Shown in pieces: positions 17,660-26,349 of a DNA stretch of 64,000 nucleotides; within the stretch, counting starts at the first letter, position 1; each line of letters starts with the position of its first letter. The translations under genes and the position numbers were made by a program. The DNA comes from JBGSOV01 sp041738935 (GTDB lineage Bacteria; Patescibacteriota; Gracilibacteria; CAIRYL01; GCA-016699755), in the NCBI GenBank assembly GCA_041738935.1, contig JBGSOV010000021.1, forward strand, positions 62,001-126,000, in the 5' to 3' direction. The notes beneath the pieces are model-generated. The model searched no databases. It was not told where the DNA came from and was given only the letters and a program-made list of their open reading frames with translations.

Positions 17660-20125
17660 TTATAATCTTACCTTCCAGAGTCTTCGAAACAGAACAGCAA
17701 AAATTCCAGAAAATACTATTAATATCATTATTAAAGCAACCGGTCCGCTTCCTGCTGATTTTGGTGGTAATTCTGCATAGCGCTCGCCTGCAGTATTCTT
17801 GTCATCGGCATTACTGTTGGTGCCATTAATACCACCACTTATACTGTGAGATTTTGTACCAGCTGCGCCACCAGCGATTGCCGCATTATTTTGCGATGAA
17901 TTGGAATTAATATATGAAGAGCCATTGGGATACATTTTTCCTGCGGCGGCAGGATATCTGCTTCCACCAGAAGAATTGTTAGCAGCACTCGTACCGCCGC
18001 TTTGGCGAGGTGGATTAACAATGCCAGCGATTGCGCCGTTATTGTCAATTACAACCGAAATTTCTGCTGAAGCATTTGTCGTGCAGTTGGTTCCTAGCGT
18101 GCGTAACCCAAAGAAATATTTCATGCCAATCGCCAAGTCTTCTGCCGGAAATTTCATCGTAGGCACAACTGGCAATTCGATTGATTTAGACAGATCACCG
18201 CTTTGTGATCCCCATTGTAATTCGAGGTCGGTAATGCGCGCGTCGGTGATTTTGTCCCACGAGAATTGAATTTTTCCATCAGGTAATGATGAAGCAGAAA
18301 AATTACTCGGGGCAGCGCACGTTGCTCCAGTCGAAGTCGGTGTGGATGATGGATTGGTATTTTTTCCGCTGCCGCTACTGCCGCTTCCGCCTCCTCCACC
18401 AGACGAACCGCCCGAAGTTGAAACAGTGAAAGTGGTTGCTTGTGATGGGCTCGAATCGACACACACTACGAGGGAATAAATACCGGGTGTACCCACATCG
18501 TTGGCAGCAAGGTACACGCTGTTGACGCCGCTCGTACAATCTTGAGCAGCAGTTACCACTGGAATATCAGTCATTTTTTGTCCACCATACATGGCAGGAA
18601 TTTTTGTTCCAGCACACGAATCACGATGAATCGAAGCTGTACTGGTTTTGTCGGCGACAAAGCGCAGCGTGGATAATTGTCCAGCAATAACAGGATTTGG
18701 AGCGATTGAGCAAAAAGTAATTTTGGAATTTCCTGCTGCTGCAGCAGGTGATGGCACGACAGAAACTGTCAAAAACGGCGAACGTCCTATTGCGGCAGAA
18801 GCATCGGTAACACAAATAATCAGTTTTTGATTTTGTCCAATCCCAATCTGACCACCAGTGAAGATTGCGCTTGTGGGTGAATTTGCGGCAGTGACATTTC
18901 CTTGCGCCAACACACTATAATTTTCGCACGAATCTTTGCGGATGGTATACACACCAGTCACAGAACTCTCGAAGGTGACGGTGACCGAATCGGCTGTCGC
19001 CAGCGAACTGCGCGAGAGCGAACCAGTCACAATCGGACCAGGAGCAGCTGCAAAAATAAGACCAGACGAATGTGGTAAAGAGAGCACATTGGTGTTATTG
19101 ACATCACTCAAATACGCGCCAGAGCTGCTTCTAAAAAAGATTCCGGTTTCGGCAGAACTTTTGCGCGTAACGGTAAACGAGCCAATTAGCGCGTCAGATG
19201 AAGTAATGGGCGTATTGCTAAAAAGTGCCAGTTCGATTGCGCCCGTTAGTGCATTGTTTGTGTTAGTGGCAGTGCTGACAAAAGCGCTTTCTGCAACATC
19301 AATACTCTTCCCACTGACTTCAAGCAGTGCTGGATTGTAATCCAAGATCAAATCGATTGAACTAATTGCCTTTCCTCCAGTATCAAGATGTAGCGTTGCA
19401 GTGGTCGATTGTCCACTCGTAATATCGGCATTATCGGCAGAAATCCAAACTTTGGTGGTACCCATTGCAGGACTTGGCGTTGATGATGATTGTGGTGGCG
19501 ACGGAGTCGAAGGAGGCGGGTTTATGGTCGAAGTCGGTTTGGGCGTGGACGATGCAGTTGGCGTTGCTGAAGGAGTCGCCGCAGGCGCAAGAGTTATTGT
19601 TTTTCCGGACAGACTTCCTACGACATCGCTGTTGCCAATATCATTCAGTAAAATATTGTTGAGCCCGGGAGTAAAACTAATCGGAGCGTTGCCGCTTGCA
19701 GCAGAGCTGCGCGCCCGAAAAGTCACGACGCCAATCGTAGCTGACGATGGTAATACTGTTCCAGGATTGCGCGCGCGCACGATTTCGATTGTGCCGTCCT
19801 CATTATCAATCGAGCCAACATATGCCGTCGGAAACGCGCTCGAAGTAAAATCTATTGGACCTATAGCCTCTAATTTGTCAGCAGGAAATTCGAGAAAAAC
19901 ACTAATCGTGCTGATTTCTTCATTGCCAGAAAGTACGAGTCCGCTGCTATCAAGGCGAATGGTAGCAGTTGTTTGCTGTCCGGGAGCAAGTGTTGTGGCT
20001 TGTAATAAGAGCGTCAAATCAGCATCGCCAGTCGCCGCAAAAACCGAAAAAAAAGAAAACAAGCTTACCAGCAAGCACGCGAAGACAATTTGGCGCAGCC
20101 AAGAAATGCGGAAGACAGATTTCAT
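17660..20125 (-). CDS. Surface protein with two cohesin-type domains, FN3-like domain and C-terminal anchor
   Basis: 821 residues. Signal peptide up to about residue 30 (FSVFAATGD). Two cohesin-type domains follow, about 36-180 and 224-370, each with the opening L...ATxxxGQxTTATxxLD, the middle ISxIxxxLxYxPxxLE and a closing IGxxTFxxR strand. They are separated by a Pro/Ser/Thr-rich linker (about 183-222). Ig-like beta regions with several Cys come next, then a Gly/Ser tract near 575-600, an FN3-like domain (about 615-700), an Asn/Ser/Gly-rich stalk and a C-terminal hydrophobic span with RRLWKVRL. The tail suggests membrane anchoring with the stalk spanning the wall. Cohesins bind dockerins in cellulosome-like complexes. 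Its start overlaps the lipoprotein gene upstream by four bases. Confidence 0.85.
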   Translation of the reverse strand: MKSVFRISWLRQIVFACLLVSLFSFFSVFAATGDADLTLLLQATTLAPGQQTTATIRLDSSGLVLSGNEEISTISVFLEFPADKLEAIGPIDFTSSAFPTAYVGSIDNEDGTIEIVRARNPGTVLPSSATIGVVTFRARSSAASGNAPISFTPGLNNILLNDIGNSDVVGSLSGKTITLAPAATPSATPTASSTPKPTSTINPPPSTPSPPQSSSTPSPAMGTTKVWISADNADITSGQSTTATLHLDTGGKAISSIDLILDYNPALLEVSGKSIDVAESAFVSTATNTNNALTGAIELALFSNTPITSSDALIGSFTVTRKSSAETGIFFRSSSGAYLSDVNNTNVLSLPHSSGLIFAAAPGPIVTGSLSRSSLATADSVTVTFESSVTGVYTIRKDSCENYSVLAQGNVTAANSPTSAIFTGGQIGIGQNQKLIICVTDASAAIGRSPFLTVSVVPSPAAAAGNSKITFCSIAPNPVIAGQLSTLRFVADKTSTASIHRDSCAGTKIPAMYGGQKMTDIPVVTAAQDCTSGVNSVYLAANDVGTPGIYSLVVCVDSSPSQATTFTVSTSGGSSGGGGGSGSSGSGKNTNPSSTPTSTGATCAAPSNFSASSLPDGKIQFSWDKITDARITDLELQWGSQSGDLSKSIELPVVPTMKFPAEDLAIGMKYFFGLRTLGTNCTTNASAEISVVIDNNGAIAGIVNPPRQSGGTSAANNSSGGSRYPAAAGKMYPNGSSYINSNSSQNNAAIAGGAAGTKSHSISGGINGTNSNADDKNTAGERYAELPPKSAGSGPVALIMILIVFSGIFAVLFRRLWKVRL

Positions 20126-20751
20126 AATGACGAGACAGAAGAGCGAATCACAATACTTTGACGTGGCAAATCTTCAATGACAGCAGTTTCGGTATTGTCG
20201 ACATCCGGCAATAAAGCCGATAATTCGTTGGCAACAAATTGAAAGGTTGCTTCGCCAAGCGGAGCATTATTTTTGACTGCTAAGCGCAGCGAGAAAGCGA
20301 GTACATCTTTGCCAAAAAGGTGCGAATCGACAGCAGCGACAAATTCGATTTTCCCGACGTCGTTTTGAATGAGCGAGTAAAAAGGTTGAATGCCTTCTGC
20401 CGGTAAAATTTCGAGTACAGAAAAGACATTTGGGTCATACGTAAGCACGACTTGTATCGAGCTGACTGGCTCATAAATGGGAGTAAAGCGCACGGGCAAA
20501 ACCGCTGTACCGCCAGGCGCAAGCGATAATGATGGCTCTCCAGAAAAGGAAAAATAGGTTTTTCCTTGGTGCGATTGCATTTGCAGACTACCAACAGGAG
20601 CTTGGGTATTCAGTGATTCCGCCAAAAATTGCGGGGAATTGTCAGAAAGATTTTCTTCTTTTTCTACGCAACCAGTCAGCACGATTGCGCTGCCCAAAAG
20701 CAAAAGAAAAGGGGTAATCAGCCGACGATTAGTTTTCGGTTTTTTTATCAT
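20122..20751 (-). CDS. Lipoprotein with a cohesin-type domain
   Basis: 209 residues. A basic N-terminus (MIKKPKTNRR), hydrophobic core and LTGC lipobox (Cys28) mark a lipoprotein. After a short linker one cohesin-like domain (about 70-200) is seen: LAPGGTAVLPVRFTP, then SSIQVVLTYDPNVFSVLEI and a FSLRLAVKNNAPLGEATFQF closing strand. It would be a lipid-anchored partner of the larger cohesin protein. ATG overlaps exist at both ends: its start overlaps the stop of the dockerin-like gene, and its stop overlaps the start of the 821-residue gene, so the three are translationally coupled. Confidence 0.82.
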   Translation of the reverse strand: MIKKPKTNRRLITPFLLLLGSAIVLTGCVEKEENLSDNSPQFLAESLNTQAPVGSLQMQSHQGKTYFSFSGEPSLSLAPGGTAVLPVRFTPIYEPVSSIQVVLTYDPNVFSVLEILPAEGIQPFYSLIQNDVGKIEFVAAVDSHLFGKDVLAFSLRLAVKNNAPLGEATFQFVANELSALLPDVDNTETAVIEDLPRQSIVIRSSVSSL

Positions 20752-22574
20752 CGTTTCCAGCCAGCGGCAATATCATTGACATCTTGAATGTCGGTTTTAT
20801 CGAGAAGTTGAACGCTGCGTCCGCCCAGATCGCCACGGCGCAAAATATGGAGCGAAATCGTCGAAGTAACTTCGTTGGCATCCACCAATGTCAAAGTCAC
20901 ATCGCGTTCGTCCTGCACTGCTTGGTTGTTGTTATCAATCAGCGTGGGGCGAAAAATGATATCACCGTTTTCAGGATCAATTTCGACAATACCAGCATCA
21001 ACTGGATCTGCGACCCATTCGTATGGCGCCATGCCGCCAGTTGGCTTGAGACGAATTTCTTCGCGCCACGGCAAATGAATCTTTTGGCTTTCTGAGACCC
21101 CGATTGCCAGTTTTCCATTGAGAGGAAGTGAATTAAAACCGGTAAATTGCGGTGAAAAATTGCCGACTTCAGCCGGAATGGCGGATTCTGCCAGACAGTT
21201 TTCGTCACGCAGATTGATGGCGCGCACGACATAGTACACATTTTCGGTTTGTGCATCGGTAAAAAGTGCGACTGTTCGATCGCCATCATACATCGCATCC
21301 GAAATCATCAAATCTGCTGCGGTTTCTCGATTCTTCTCAATACACTGCGCATATTCGATATCTTGATTGCAGGCAAAGATTTCATAATTGTTGCTATCGG
21401 TCGGATCAGCTTCGGTTTCGGTAGTACAAAGTGCATTATTAAACATCACATTCAGCACACCCACATCTTTGGGAACAGCTTTTTGAATGGTCGGATGTAC
21501 CGTCCACACAAATGGTTGAGAAAAAATTCCTTCTGGTGGAAGAAACTCTTCTGCAGGGGAATTGCCGATGTTACTTGCCAAAACAATGTAATAGATTTCA
21601 TCAGCAAGCGAAACTCCTATATCAGTAGTAAGACGAATTTTGCTCGCATCTTCGGTGTCGAGTTCGGCGAGCACAGGCGTGCCAGGATTGCTCACGCTTT
21701 GTTGATTCATCTCGCGACAACCAGCCGCGTCAAGTGCGTTGGGATCATTGGGATCCGAACCGGGAATATCGGCTCCACAAGCATAAATCGAATAATTGGC
21801 GGTGTTTTCTGCACCAGAGTTTTCCATGCCACCGAGAAGCGGCGTGTCAAAATCAAGTTCGATTATTTCGTCAGTTACCGCTCGTGTCGAAACGATGTGC
21901 GGATACGTCGCAAATTGGGGCGCTAATATCAGTGCACCAGTATTGTTCCCGGGAAGATTAGGATTTGCATCAGCATAATAACGAGTAAAATTGCCGTCGC
22001 GGCGCACCAACACCGCTGCGACCGAAATCGGCTGCGTATCAGTCGTAGGCGTTGCTGCGATGCGGAAGGCGACACGTAGCACTTCGGCGGTTTCTGTGAT
22101 TAATTTTCCCAATTGATCTGCATCAGGAGCGCCAGGTAAAGAAGCGGATGGATCAGAATATTCTTCTGGTGTGATAAAAATACTTACGTCATTTGTCATC
22201 AGCGATTGTCCGGGACGCTCGACAGTGTCGATGTGAAAACCCGGGAAAGTCGAAACTTCGTCAAAAGCCATAAAATCAGGCACGCCGGTCAAACGAAATT
22301 CGATACTATCGATGGGAGCAATGGCGCTCGCGTTTGTAGTTGTGATTCCGAGTGGCAATTCGAAAACTGCTCCCAATTTGGTAGGAATATTCCACGTGCG
22401 ATCGGTTTCTGTTTCGCCTAAATACCATAATTCGAAGCCGGTTTCTGGCGAAGAAAAAATATCTGCGCCAAACAGTTTGGAGCGGAGATCAGAAAAAGCC
22501 ACAATACTGAGCGCCAATGTGCAAACGAGCACAACAGCAAGCGTTGGCAGTATCGATTTGAGTTGATCTTTCAT
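20748..22574 (-). CDS. Exported cohesin/Ig-domain protein with dockerin-like tail
   Basis: 608 residues. One N-terminal hydrophobic span (about 8-28), uncleaved or a signal peptide. Residues about 45-215 resemble a divergent cohesin-type beta sandwich (IDSIEFRLTGVPDFMAFDE). Then come two SbsA/CopC-like Ig domains, each starting with a P-x-I-x5-AVP or TRAV strand, with paired Cys (ACGAD, AAGC; ALC, ACNQD, AQC, NC). A cadherin/PKD-like domain follows near 510-570. The last 30 residues, RRGDLGGRSVQLLDKTDI followed by QDVNDIAAGWKR, look like one degenerate dockerin-type EF-hand repeat (GDL...D..D...A..W). That reading is tentative because the usual N-G-D loop is incomplete. First of three coupled genes, 29 bp after the M23 peptidase. 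Confidence 0.8.
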   Translation of the reverse strand: MKDQLKSILPTLAVVLVCTLALSIVAFSDLRSKLFGADIFSSPETGFELWYLGETETDRTWNIPTKLGAVFELPLGITTTNASAIAPIDSIEFRLTGVPDFMAFDEVSTFPGFHIDTVERPGQSLMTNDVSIFITPEEYSDPSASLPGAPDADQLGKLITETAEVLRVAFRIAATPTTDTQPISVAAVLVRRDGNFTRYYADANPNLPGNNTGALILAPQFATYPHIVSTRAVTDEIIELDFDTPLLGGMENSGAENTANYSIYACGADIPGSDPNDPNALDAAGCREMNQQSVSNPGTPVLAELDTEDASKIRLTTDIGVSLADEIYYIVLASNIGNSPAEEFLPPEGIFSQPFVWTVHPTIQKAVPKDVGVLNVMFNNALCTTETEADPTDSNNYEIFACNQDIEYAQCIEKNRETAADLMISDAMYDGDRTVALFTDAQTENVYYVVRAINLRDENCLAESAIPAEVGNFSPQFTGFNSLPLNGKLAIGVSESQKIHLPWREEIRLKPTGGMAPYEWVADPVDAGIVEIDPENGDIIFRPTLIDNNNQAVQDERDVTLTLVDANEVTSTISLHILRRGDLGGRSVQLLDKTDIQDVNDIAAGWKR

Positions 22575-22603
22575 GCGCGAAAGAGAAGAAAAAAAGAGGC
22601 GCT

Positions 22604-24082
22604 TTACGGCAAATATTGCTGAGGGATTACCACTTTTGCTGGCAATACAGAGAGCGGCAAGTATTCGAGTGGATTGACATGAGAGCCGTTTTTGAAGACT
22701 TCGAGATGCAAATGTGGACCAGTAGTCATCCAGCCGGCACCGATTGTTCCGGGAGTTCCGCCCGAAAGAGCGATTGGCGTCCCTTTGGCAACCAATTGAC
22801 CTTCTTCGACCAAAAAGCCAGAGACATGCCCATACACCGTCATCAAGTTGTCTCGATGTGCGAGGATAATGGAGCTATAGCCCATTCCGTTATCAGTAAT
22901 TTTGTACACATAACCAAGCGCTGGTGCTACGATTTCGGTACCTTGCGGCGTCGGAATATCGAGTGCTTGATGCGCGACATGAAAAATATCTTCGTAGTCT
23001 TTATCGTGATAATACGCCGAGATTCCTTTGAGCGGTTCTACCGGCCAACTGAGCGGTTTAGCAGAAGCATCTTCCGCCAAAAAACGCTCGCCGACGGCGA
23101 AACTATCGGTGGAATTTGTTTGAGCAATTCGACTTTCTTGTTGACGCTGATATTCGTCTTCTAGCTTGCGCATGGTTTCGTTGACGCTGTTTCTGTCGTT
23201 TAAAAGTGATGAAATCTGCGATGCACTCGCGTACATTTGTTGCTTGGATTCTTCTAATAATCGTTGATATTCGGCTTCGCTGTCTTGTACAGAATCAAGG
23301 AGTGATTTTTTGGCGGCAACTTGCTCTTCAATACGTTTGTGTTCGATATCTTTGCGAGTAAGAAGTTCGTTCAAACGAACATTTTCTTCGTTGACCAAAC
23401 GCATCACTTGGGCGATTTCGGTTTCTGCCGATTCGATATCATGAAAAACGCTTCGTCCGATACTCTCGAGCGCGGTTAGTTGTTCTTCTTGCCAGAGGTT
23501 TTCAGAAAAAGTTTCATCCGAAAGAATCAAACGCAAAATATTACGCGCATCATCCGAAATACCAAATTCTTCGTTTTCACGCTGAAGCAAAGTAAAAAAG
23601 CCTAAGACTTCATTTTGCTGGATTTCTTTTTCAGCTTTCATACGATCGGCTTCTTCCATCAGATATTGTAAGTCGGCAATCCGCTTGAGGATTTGGATTT
23701 TGACGACTTCCAACTCTTTTTGCGCTGACTCTGATGATGCTTCCATCACCTGCAGTTGTCCGGTCAAAGTGGTAATCTTGCGTCGTGCCTCGCGGATGTT
23801 GTCTTCGGTCTTGGCACTTTCTTCTTTTTGACTGTCAAAATCTTTTAGTTCTTCTTCGATGCGTTGCGTAATACGATTGAGACGAGTTTTTTGCTGATTT
23901 TCATCTTGCGGAAATGCATCCCCCATCGAATCACGATACAGTTCAAACTCGCGTTCGATGCGCCTTAGCTCGTCTTCTTTGCGCTGCTCGGCGGCATCGA
24001 TATCGCCATACGCAACGGGCAACACCGTCAACGAAAATATGAGAATCAGACAGCCGACAAGCAATTTGCGCAAACAAGACAT
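22604..24082 (-). CDS. Exported M23 peptidase with coiled-coil N-terminus (EnvC-like)
   Basis: 492 residues. Signal peptide (MSCLRKLLVGCLILIF, cleavage near AYG). Residues about 30-330 are long charged coiled coils as in EnvC and other cell-separation factors. The C-terminal LytM/M23 domain has the zinc ligands HQALD at about 369 (H-x3-D) and HLHLE at about 456 (H-x-H), plus GTxIxAPxxGxVxK and YGHVSGFLV...G..Vx.G. All metal ligands are present, so it may cleave peptidoglycan cross-links itself, unlike EnvC, which is inactive. It is the first gene of the long minus-strand unit and has a good promoter. Position next to the cohesin genes links wall remodelling with surface display. Confidence 0.9.
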   Translation of the reverse strand: MSCLRKLLVGCLILIFSLTVLPVAYGDIDAAEQRKEDELRRIEREFELYRDSMGDAFPQDENQQKTRLNRITQRIEEELKDFDSQKEESAKTEDNIREARRKITTLTGQLQVMEASSESAQKELEVVKIQILKRIADLQYLMEEADRMKAEKEIQQNEVLGFFTLLQRENEEFGISDDARNILRLILSDETFSENLWQEEQLTALESIGRSVFHDIESAETEIAQVMRLVNEENVRLNELLTRKDIEHKRIEEQVAAKKSLLDSVQDSEAEYQRLLEESKQQMYASASQISSLLNDRNSVNETMRKLEDEYQRQQESRIAQTNSTDSFAVGERFLAEDASAKPLSWPVEPLKGISAYYHDKDYEDIFHVAHQALDIPTPQGTEIVAPALGYVYKITDNGMGYSSIILAHRDNLMTVYGHVSGFLVEEGQLVAKGTPIALSGGTPGTIGAGWMTTGPHLHLEVFKNGSHVNPLEYLPLSVLPAKVVIPQQYLP

Positions 24083-24117
24083 TTTTGTGTGTTTTTAGGT
24101 GATTTAATAATCTATGT

Positions 24118-24146
24118 ATTATAGTAAAAAAACGCGGAAAAATCAA
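24118..24146 (-). promoter_or_regulatory. Consensus-like promoter of the M23/cohesin operon
   Basis: Minus strand: -35 TTGATT (24146-24141), 17-bp spacer, -10 TATAAT (24123-24118), leaving a leader of about 30 bases before the ATG at 24082. This is one of the best vegetative promoter matches in the window. Confidence 0.7.
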
Positions 24147-24177
24147 CCGAAAGCGAAGTGTTATTTGTTATTCTTGA

Positions 24178-24288
24178 ATGATGAAAATCATCGCCGGTTT
24201 AGGGCTTTCCTTTTGTTTATGTACATGCGAGAATGCGCTCGCATGCAAAAACAAGAATTTGAGTCTCCTTGCTGTTGCGAGGAAATGA
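24178..24288 (+). CDS. Possible 36-residue exported Cys-rich peptide
   Basis: An ATG-ATG start is followed by KIIAGLGLSFCLCTCENALAC and a short tail ending VARK. The first 20 residues look like a signal peptide; three Cys cluster as C-x-C-x-C with a fourth five residues on. A perfect CATGCGAG/CTCGCATG hairpin lies inside the frame (24224-24245), so the segment might instead be a structured leader of the DUF2127 gene that begins 21 bp downstream. Short, no known family, no Shine-Dalgarno. Confidence 0.25.
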   Translation: MMKIIAGLGLSFCLCTCENALACKNKNLSLLAVARK

Positions 24289-24309
24289 TTTTAAACTCAA
24301 TACGAATCT

Positions 24310-24801
24310 ATGATTGAAATGTTAAAGAACAAAAAGGAGAAAATCTTACACGATGTATTTGTTATTGGAATCACCATCAAAGGAATAGATGGCTTGCTCG
24401 AATTGATTGGTGGAGTGATTCTTGTTTTCATCAAATCAGACTCGATATCAAAGATGATACAAACTCTTTTTCAACACGAAATTGCCCAGGATCCGACAGA
24501 TTTTATTGCTAACTATTTCATTCAATCCGCTCAAAACCTCTCTCTAAATACCATATCCTTTGCAGCCATATATCTTATTATCCACGGATCGATCAAGATA
24601 GGTTTATTTGCAGGACTGTGGTACAAAAAATTATGGGCTTATCCTTTGGCAGGAATTATAATGTCTCTATTTGTGACGTATCAGTTGATGAGATTTTTTA
24701 ATACGCATTCTTTATTTCTTCTGTTCTTAACGATTATTGATATATTGGTGATCGTCTTATTGCGATTTGAATACAAAAGACTGAAGCATTCTTTGGCTTA
24801 A
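24310..24801 (+). CDS. DUF2127 family membrane protein
   Basis: 163 residues with about four hydrophobic spans. The pattern matches the DUF2127 family: an N-terminal GITIKGIDGLLELIGG span, then HGSIKIGLFAGLW-KKLWAYPLA in the middle, then TYQLMRFFNTHS and LLFLTIIDILVIVLLRFEYKR near the end. The function of the family is not known. Base composition is more AT-rich than the surrounding genes. It is monocistronic between opposed genes. Family assignment comes from recall of the conserved pattern. Confidence 0.75.
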   Translation: MIEMLKNKKEKILHDVFVIGITIKGIDGLLELIGGVILVFIKSDSISKMIQTLFQHEIAQDPTDFIANYFIQSAQNLSLNTISFAAIYLIIHGSIKIGLFAGLWYKKLWAYPLAGIIMSLFVTYQLMRFFNTHSLFLLFLTIIDILVIVLLRFEYKRLKHSLA

Positions 24802-24856
24802 TGAAGCTAAAGTTTTACTTTTCAGGTCAAACAAGAAGCTCTGAACCAGTAGAGAA

Positions 24857-25282
24857 TTAAGAACCTCTTGATACAGAAGATGACCAAAACGGTTTGCCTG
24901 GCACATTGGCTTTTGCAGTCTTAATCCGTGCATCTAACTCGTCAAGAGTCGGAAGGAACGAAAGTGATTTTTTATCTAATTCTCTTACTCTTTTGAGCTC
25001 CGTCTCTAGTTCTGCAGCTTTGTCAACCGGTAAAGAATTGGTATCAAGCTCTCTCAATAAAATGACAATGTTATCAATCTGGTTCCGAACAATTGATCTG
25101 CGCCGCATGAGCTCTGGATAATTTCCTTTAAACACAGAGTTTGCATCATCGTCTTTTTCAAAGAGAAGCGTTTCTAGCATGCTTCTGGATGATTTTAAGG
25201 AATGGAACAAAGTGCTAAATCCAATTTCTCCATCAAATCCGCTCTCTTCTGAATCCTCTGAAGTTTTTAGTGTATCGGGCAT
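24857..25282 (-). CDS. Small cytosolic protein of unknown family
   Basis: 141 residues from the ATG at 25282 (MPDTLKTS); an alternative ATG lies seven codons upstream. No signal, membrane span or Cys. The N-terminus is acidic (SEDSEESGFDGE). Residues 35-125 form long charged helices, probably a helical hairpin or coiled coil (NQIDNIVILLRELD, AAELETELKRVRELDKKSL). Ser-rich tail (WSSSVSRGS). Nothing identifies a function. It has its own promoter and shares a divergent region with pyrF. Confidence 0.6.
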   Translation of the reverse strand: MPDTLKTSEDSEESGFDGEIGFSTLFHSLKSSRSMLETLLFEKDDDANSVFKGNYPELMRRRSIVRNQIDNIVILLRELDTNSLPVDKAAELETELKRVRELDKKSLSFLPTLDELDARIKTAKANVPGKPFWSSSVSRGS

Positions 25283-25307
25283 GTACTGCAAAATATAAAA
25301 CAAATTT

Positions 25308-25337
25308 ATTTTATGAATTTTATTTCTATCTTGTCAA
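25308..25337 (-). promoter_or_regulatory. Promoter for the 24857-25282 gene
   Basis: Minus strand: -35 TTGACA (25337-25332), 18-bp spacer, -10 TAAAAT (25313-25308), about 25 bases ahead of the ATG at 25282. It lies in the divergent gap with pyrF. Confidence 0.6.
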
Positions 25338-25392
25338 CTTTTTCCCGATCCATAAATATGCCATACTGCATACATAGTTTTTTTCTTCCACA

Positions 25393-26259
25393 ATGTCCTT
25401 TGGTGACCGCGCAACCCGAGCAATGACAGAAAAGGATTCGGTGCTTTGTGTCGGACTTGATCCGCATTTTGAATTATTACCGGATTTTTTGAAAAGTAAA
25501 TACCAGCCGGATGAAGCAATCGAAATTTTTTTGACCGAGATCATCGATGCAGTTGCGCCGCATTGTGCAATCGTCAAACCGAATACCGCCTTTTTTGAAA
25601 TCTGGGGTGCGGACGGTTGGTTGGCGCTCGAGCGAATCTCGGAATATGCACAATCAAAAGGTTTGCTCGTCATCGCCGATGCGAAACGCGGTGATATCGG
25701 CAGTACCGCAACCAAATATGCCGAAGCGTTTTTGGGGGCAAACAAGCCGTATGATGCGCTTACAATCAATCCATATCTCGGACAAGACGGTATTTTGCCG
25801 TTTGTCGAAGTCGCGGAGCAGAATGACAAAGGAATTTTTGTACTCGTGCGCACGAGCAATCCGAGTGCGAGCGAATTTCAGGATTTGCCGGTCGGCGACT
25901 GTCTGCTGCATGAAGAAGTTGCTCGTTCGATTGCGCGCATCGGCGAAAGTTCAATTGGCGAAAGCGGTTTTTCGGCAGTCGGCGCAGTCGTTGGCGCAAC
26001 CGAGCCAGAAGAAATCCGCATTTTAAGAAGCGAGATGCCGACGCAACTTTTGCTGATTCCCGGATATGGTACACAAGGGGGCAGTGCCGCCGATGTCGCG
26101 ACCGGCTTTTATCAGAACGGTCAAGGAGCTATCGTTAATTCCTCTAGACAAATCATTTTTGCTGGCAATGACAAAAATTTTGCTGTTCGCGCAGCGAGTG
26201 CCGCTGAAAGAGCCAAACTCGAATTAGCGGCAGCAATTCACCATCAAGACCATGACTGA
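25393..26259 (+). CDS. pyrF: Orotidine 5'-phosphate decarboxylase, type 2
   Basis: 288 residues, the longer class found in mycobacteria and many CPR (type 1 is about 230). It makes UMP from OMP, the last step of de novo pyrimidine synthesis. LCVGLDP opens the barrel, VKPNTAFFE carries the conserved Lys, and the catalytic DAKRGDIGSTA motif holds Asp96, Lys98 and Asp101. INPYLGQDG, LVRTSNPSA and IPGYGTQGG (phosphate loop) complete the set, with a late VNSSRQIIFA. No other pyr gene is beside it. The start is the ATG at 25393; no Shine-Dalgarno is visible. Confidence 0.95.
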   Translation: MSFGDRATRAMTEKDSVLCVGLDPHFELLPDFLKSKYQPDEAIEIFLTEIIDAVAPHCAIVKPNTAFFEIWGADGWLALERISEYAQSKGLLVIADAKRGDIGSTATKYAEAFLGANKPYDALTINPYLGQDGILPFVEVAEQNDKGIFVLVRTSNPSASEFQDLPVGDCLLHEEVARSIARIGESSIGESGFSAVGAVVGATEPEEIRILRSEMPTQLLLIPGYGTQGGSAADVATGFYQNGQGAIVNSSRQIIFAGNDKNFAVRAASAAERAKLELAAAIHHQDHD

Positions 26260-26349
26260 AACAATCGGGATTTTTCGATCGCATCCGCTGATGCTGCTGG
26301 GCAAGTAATCTATTTGAGTCTTTTTCTTTGGTTTGGACAATCCTAGCGT

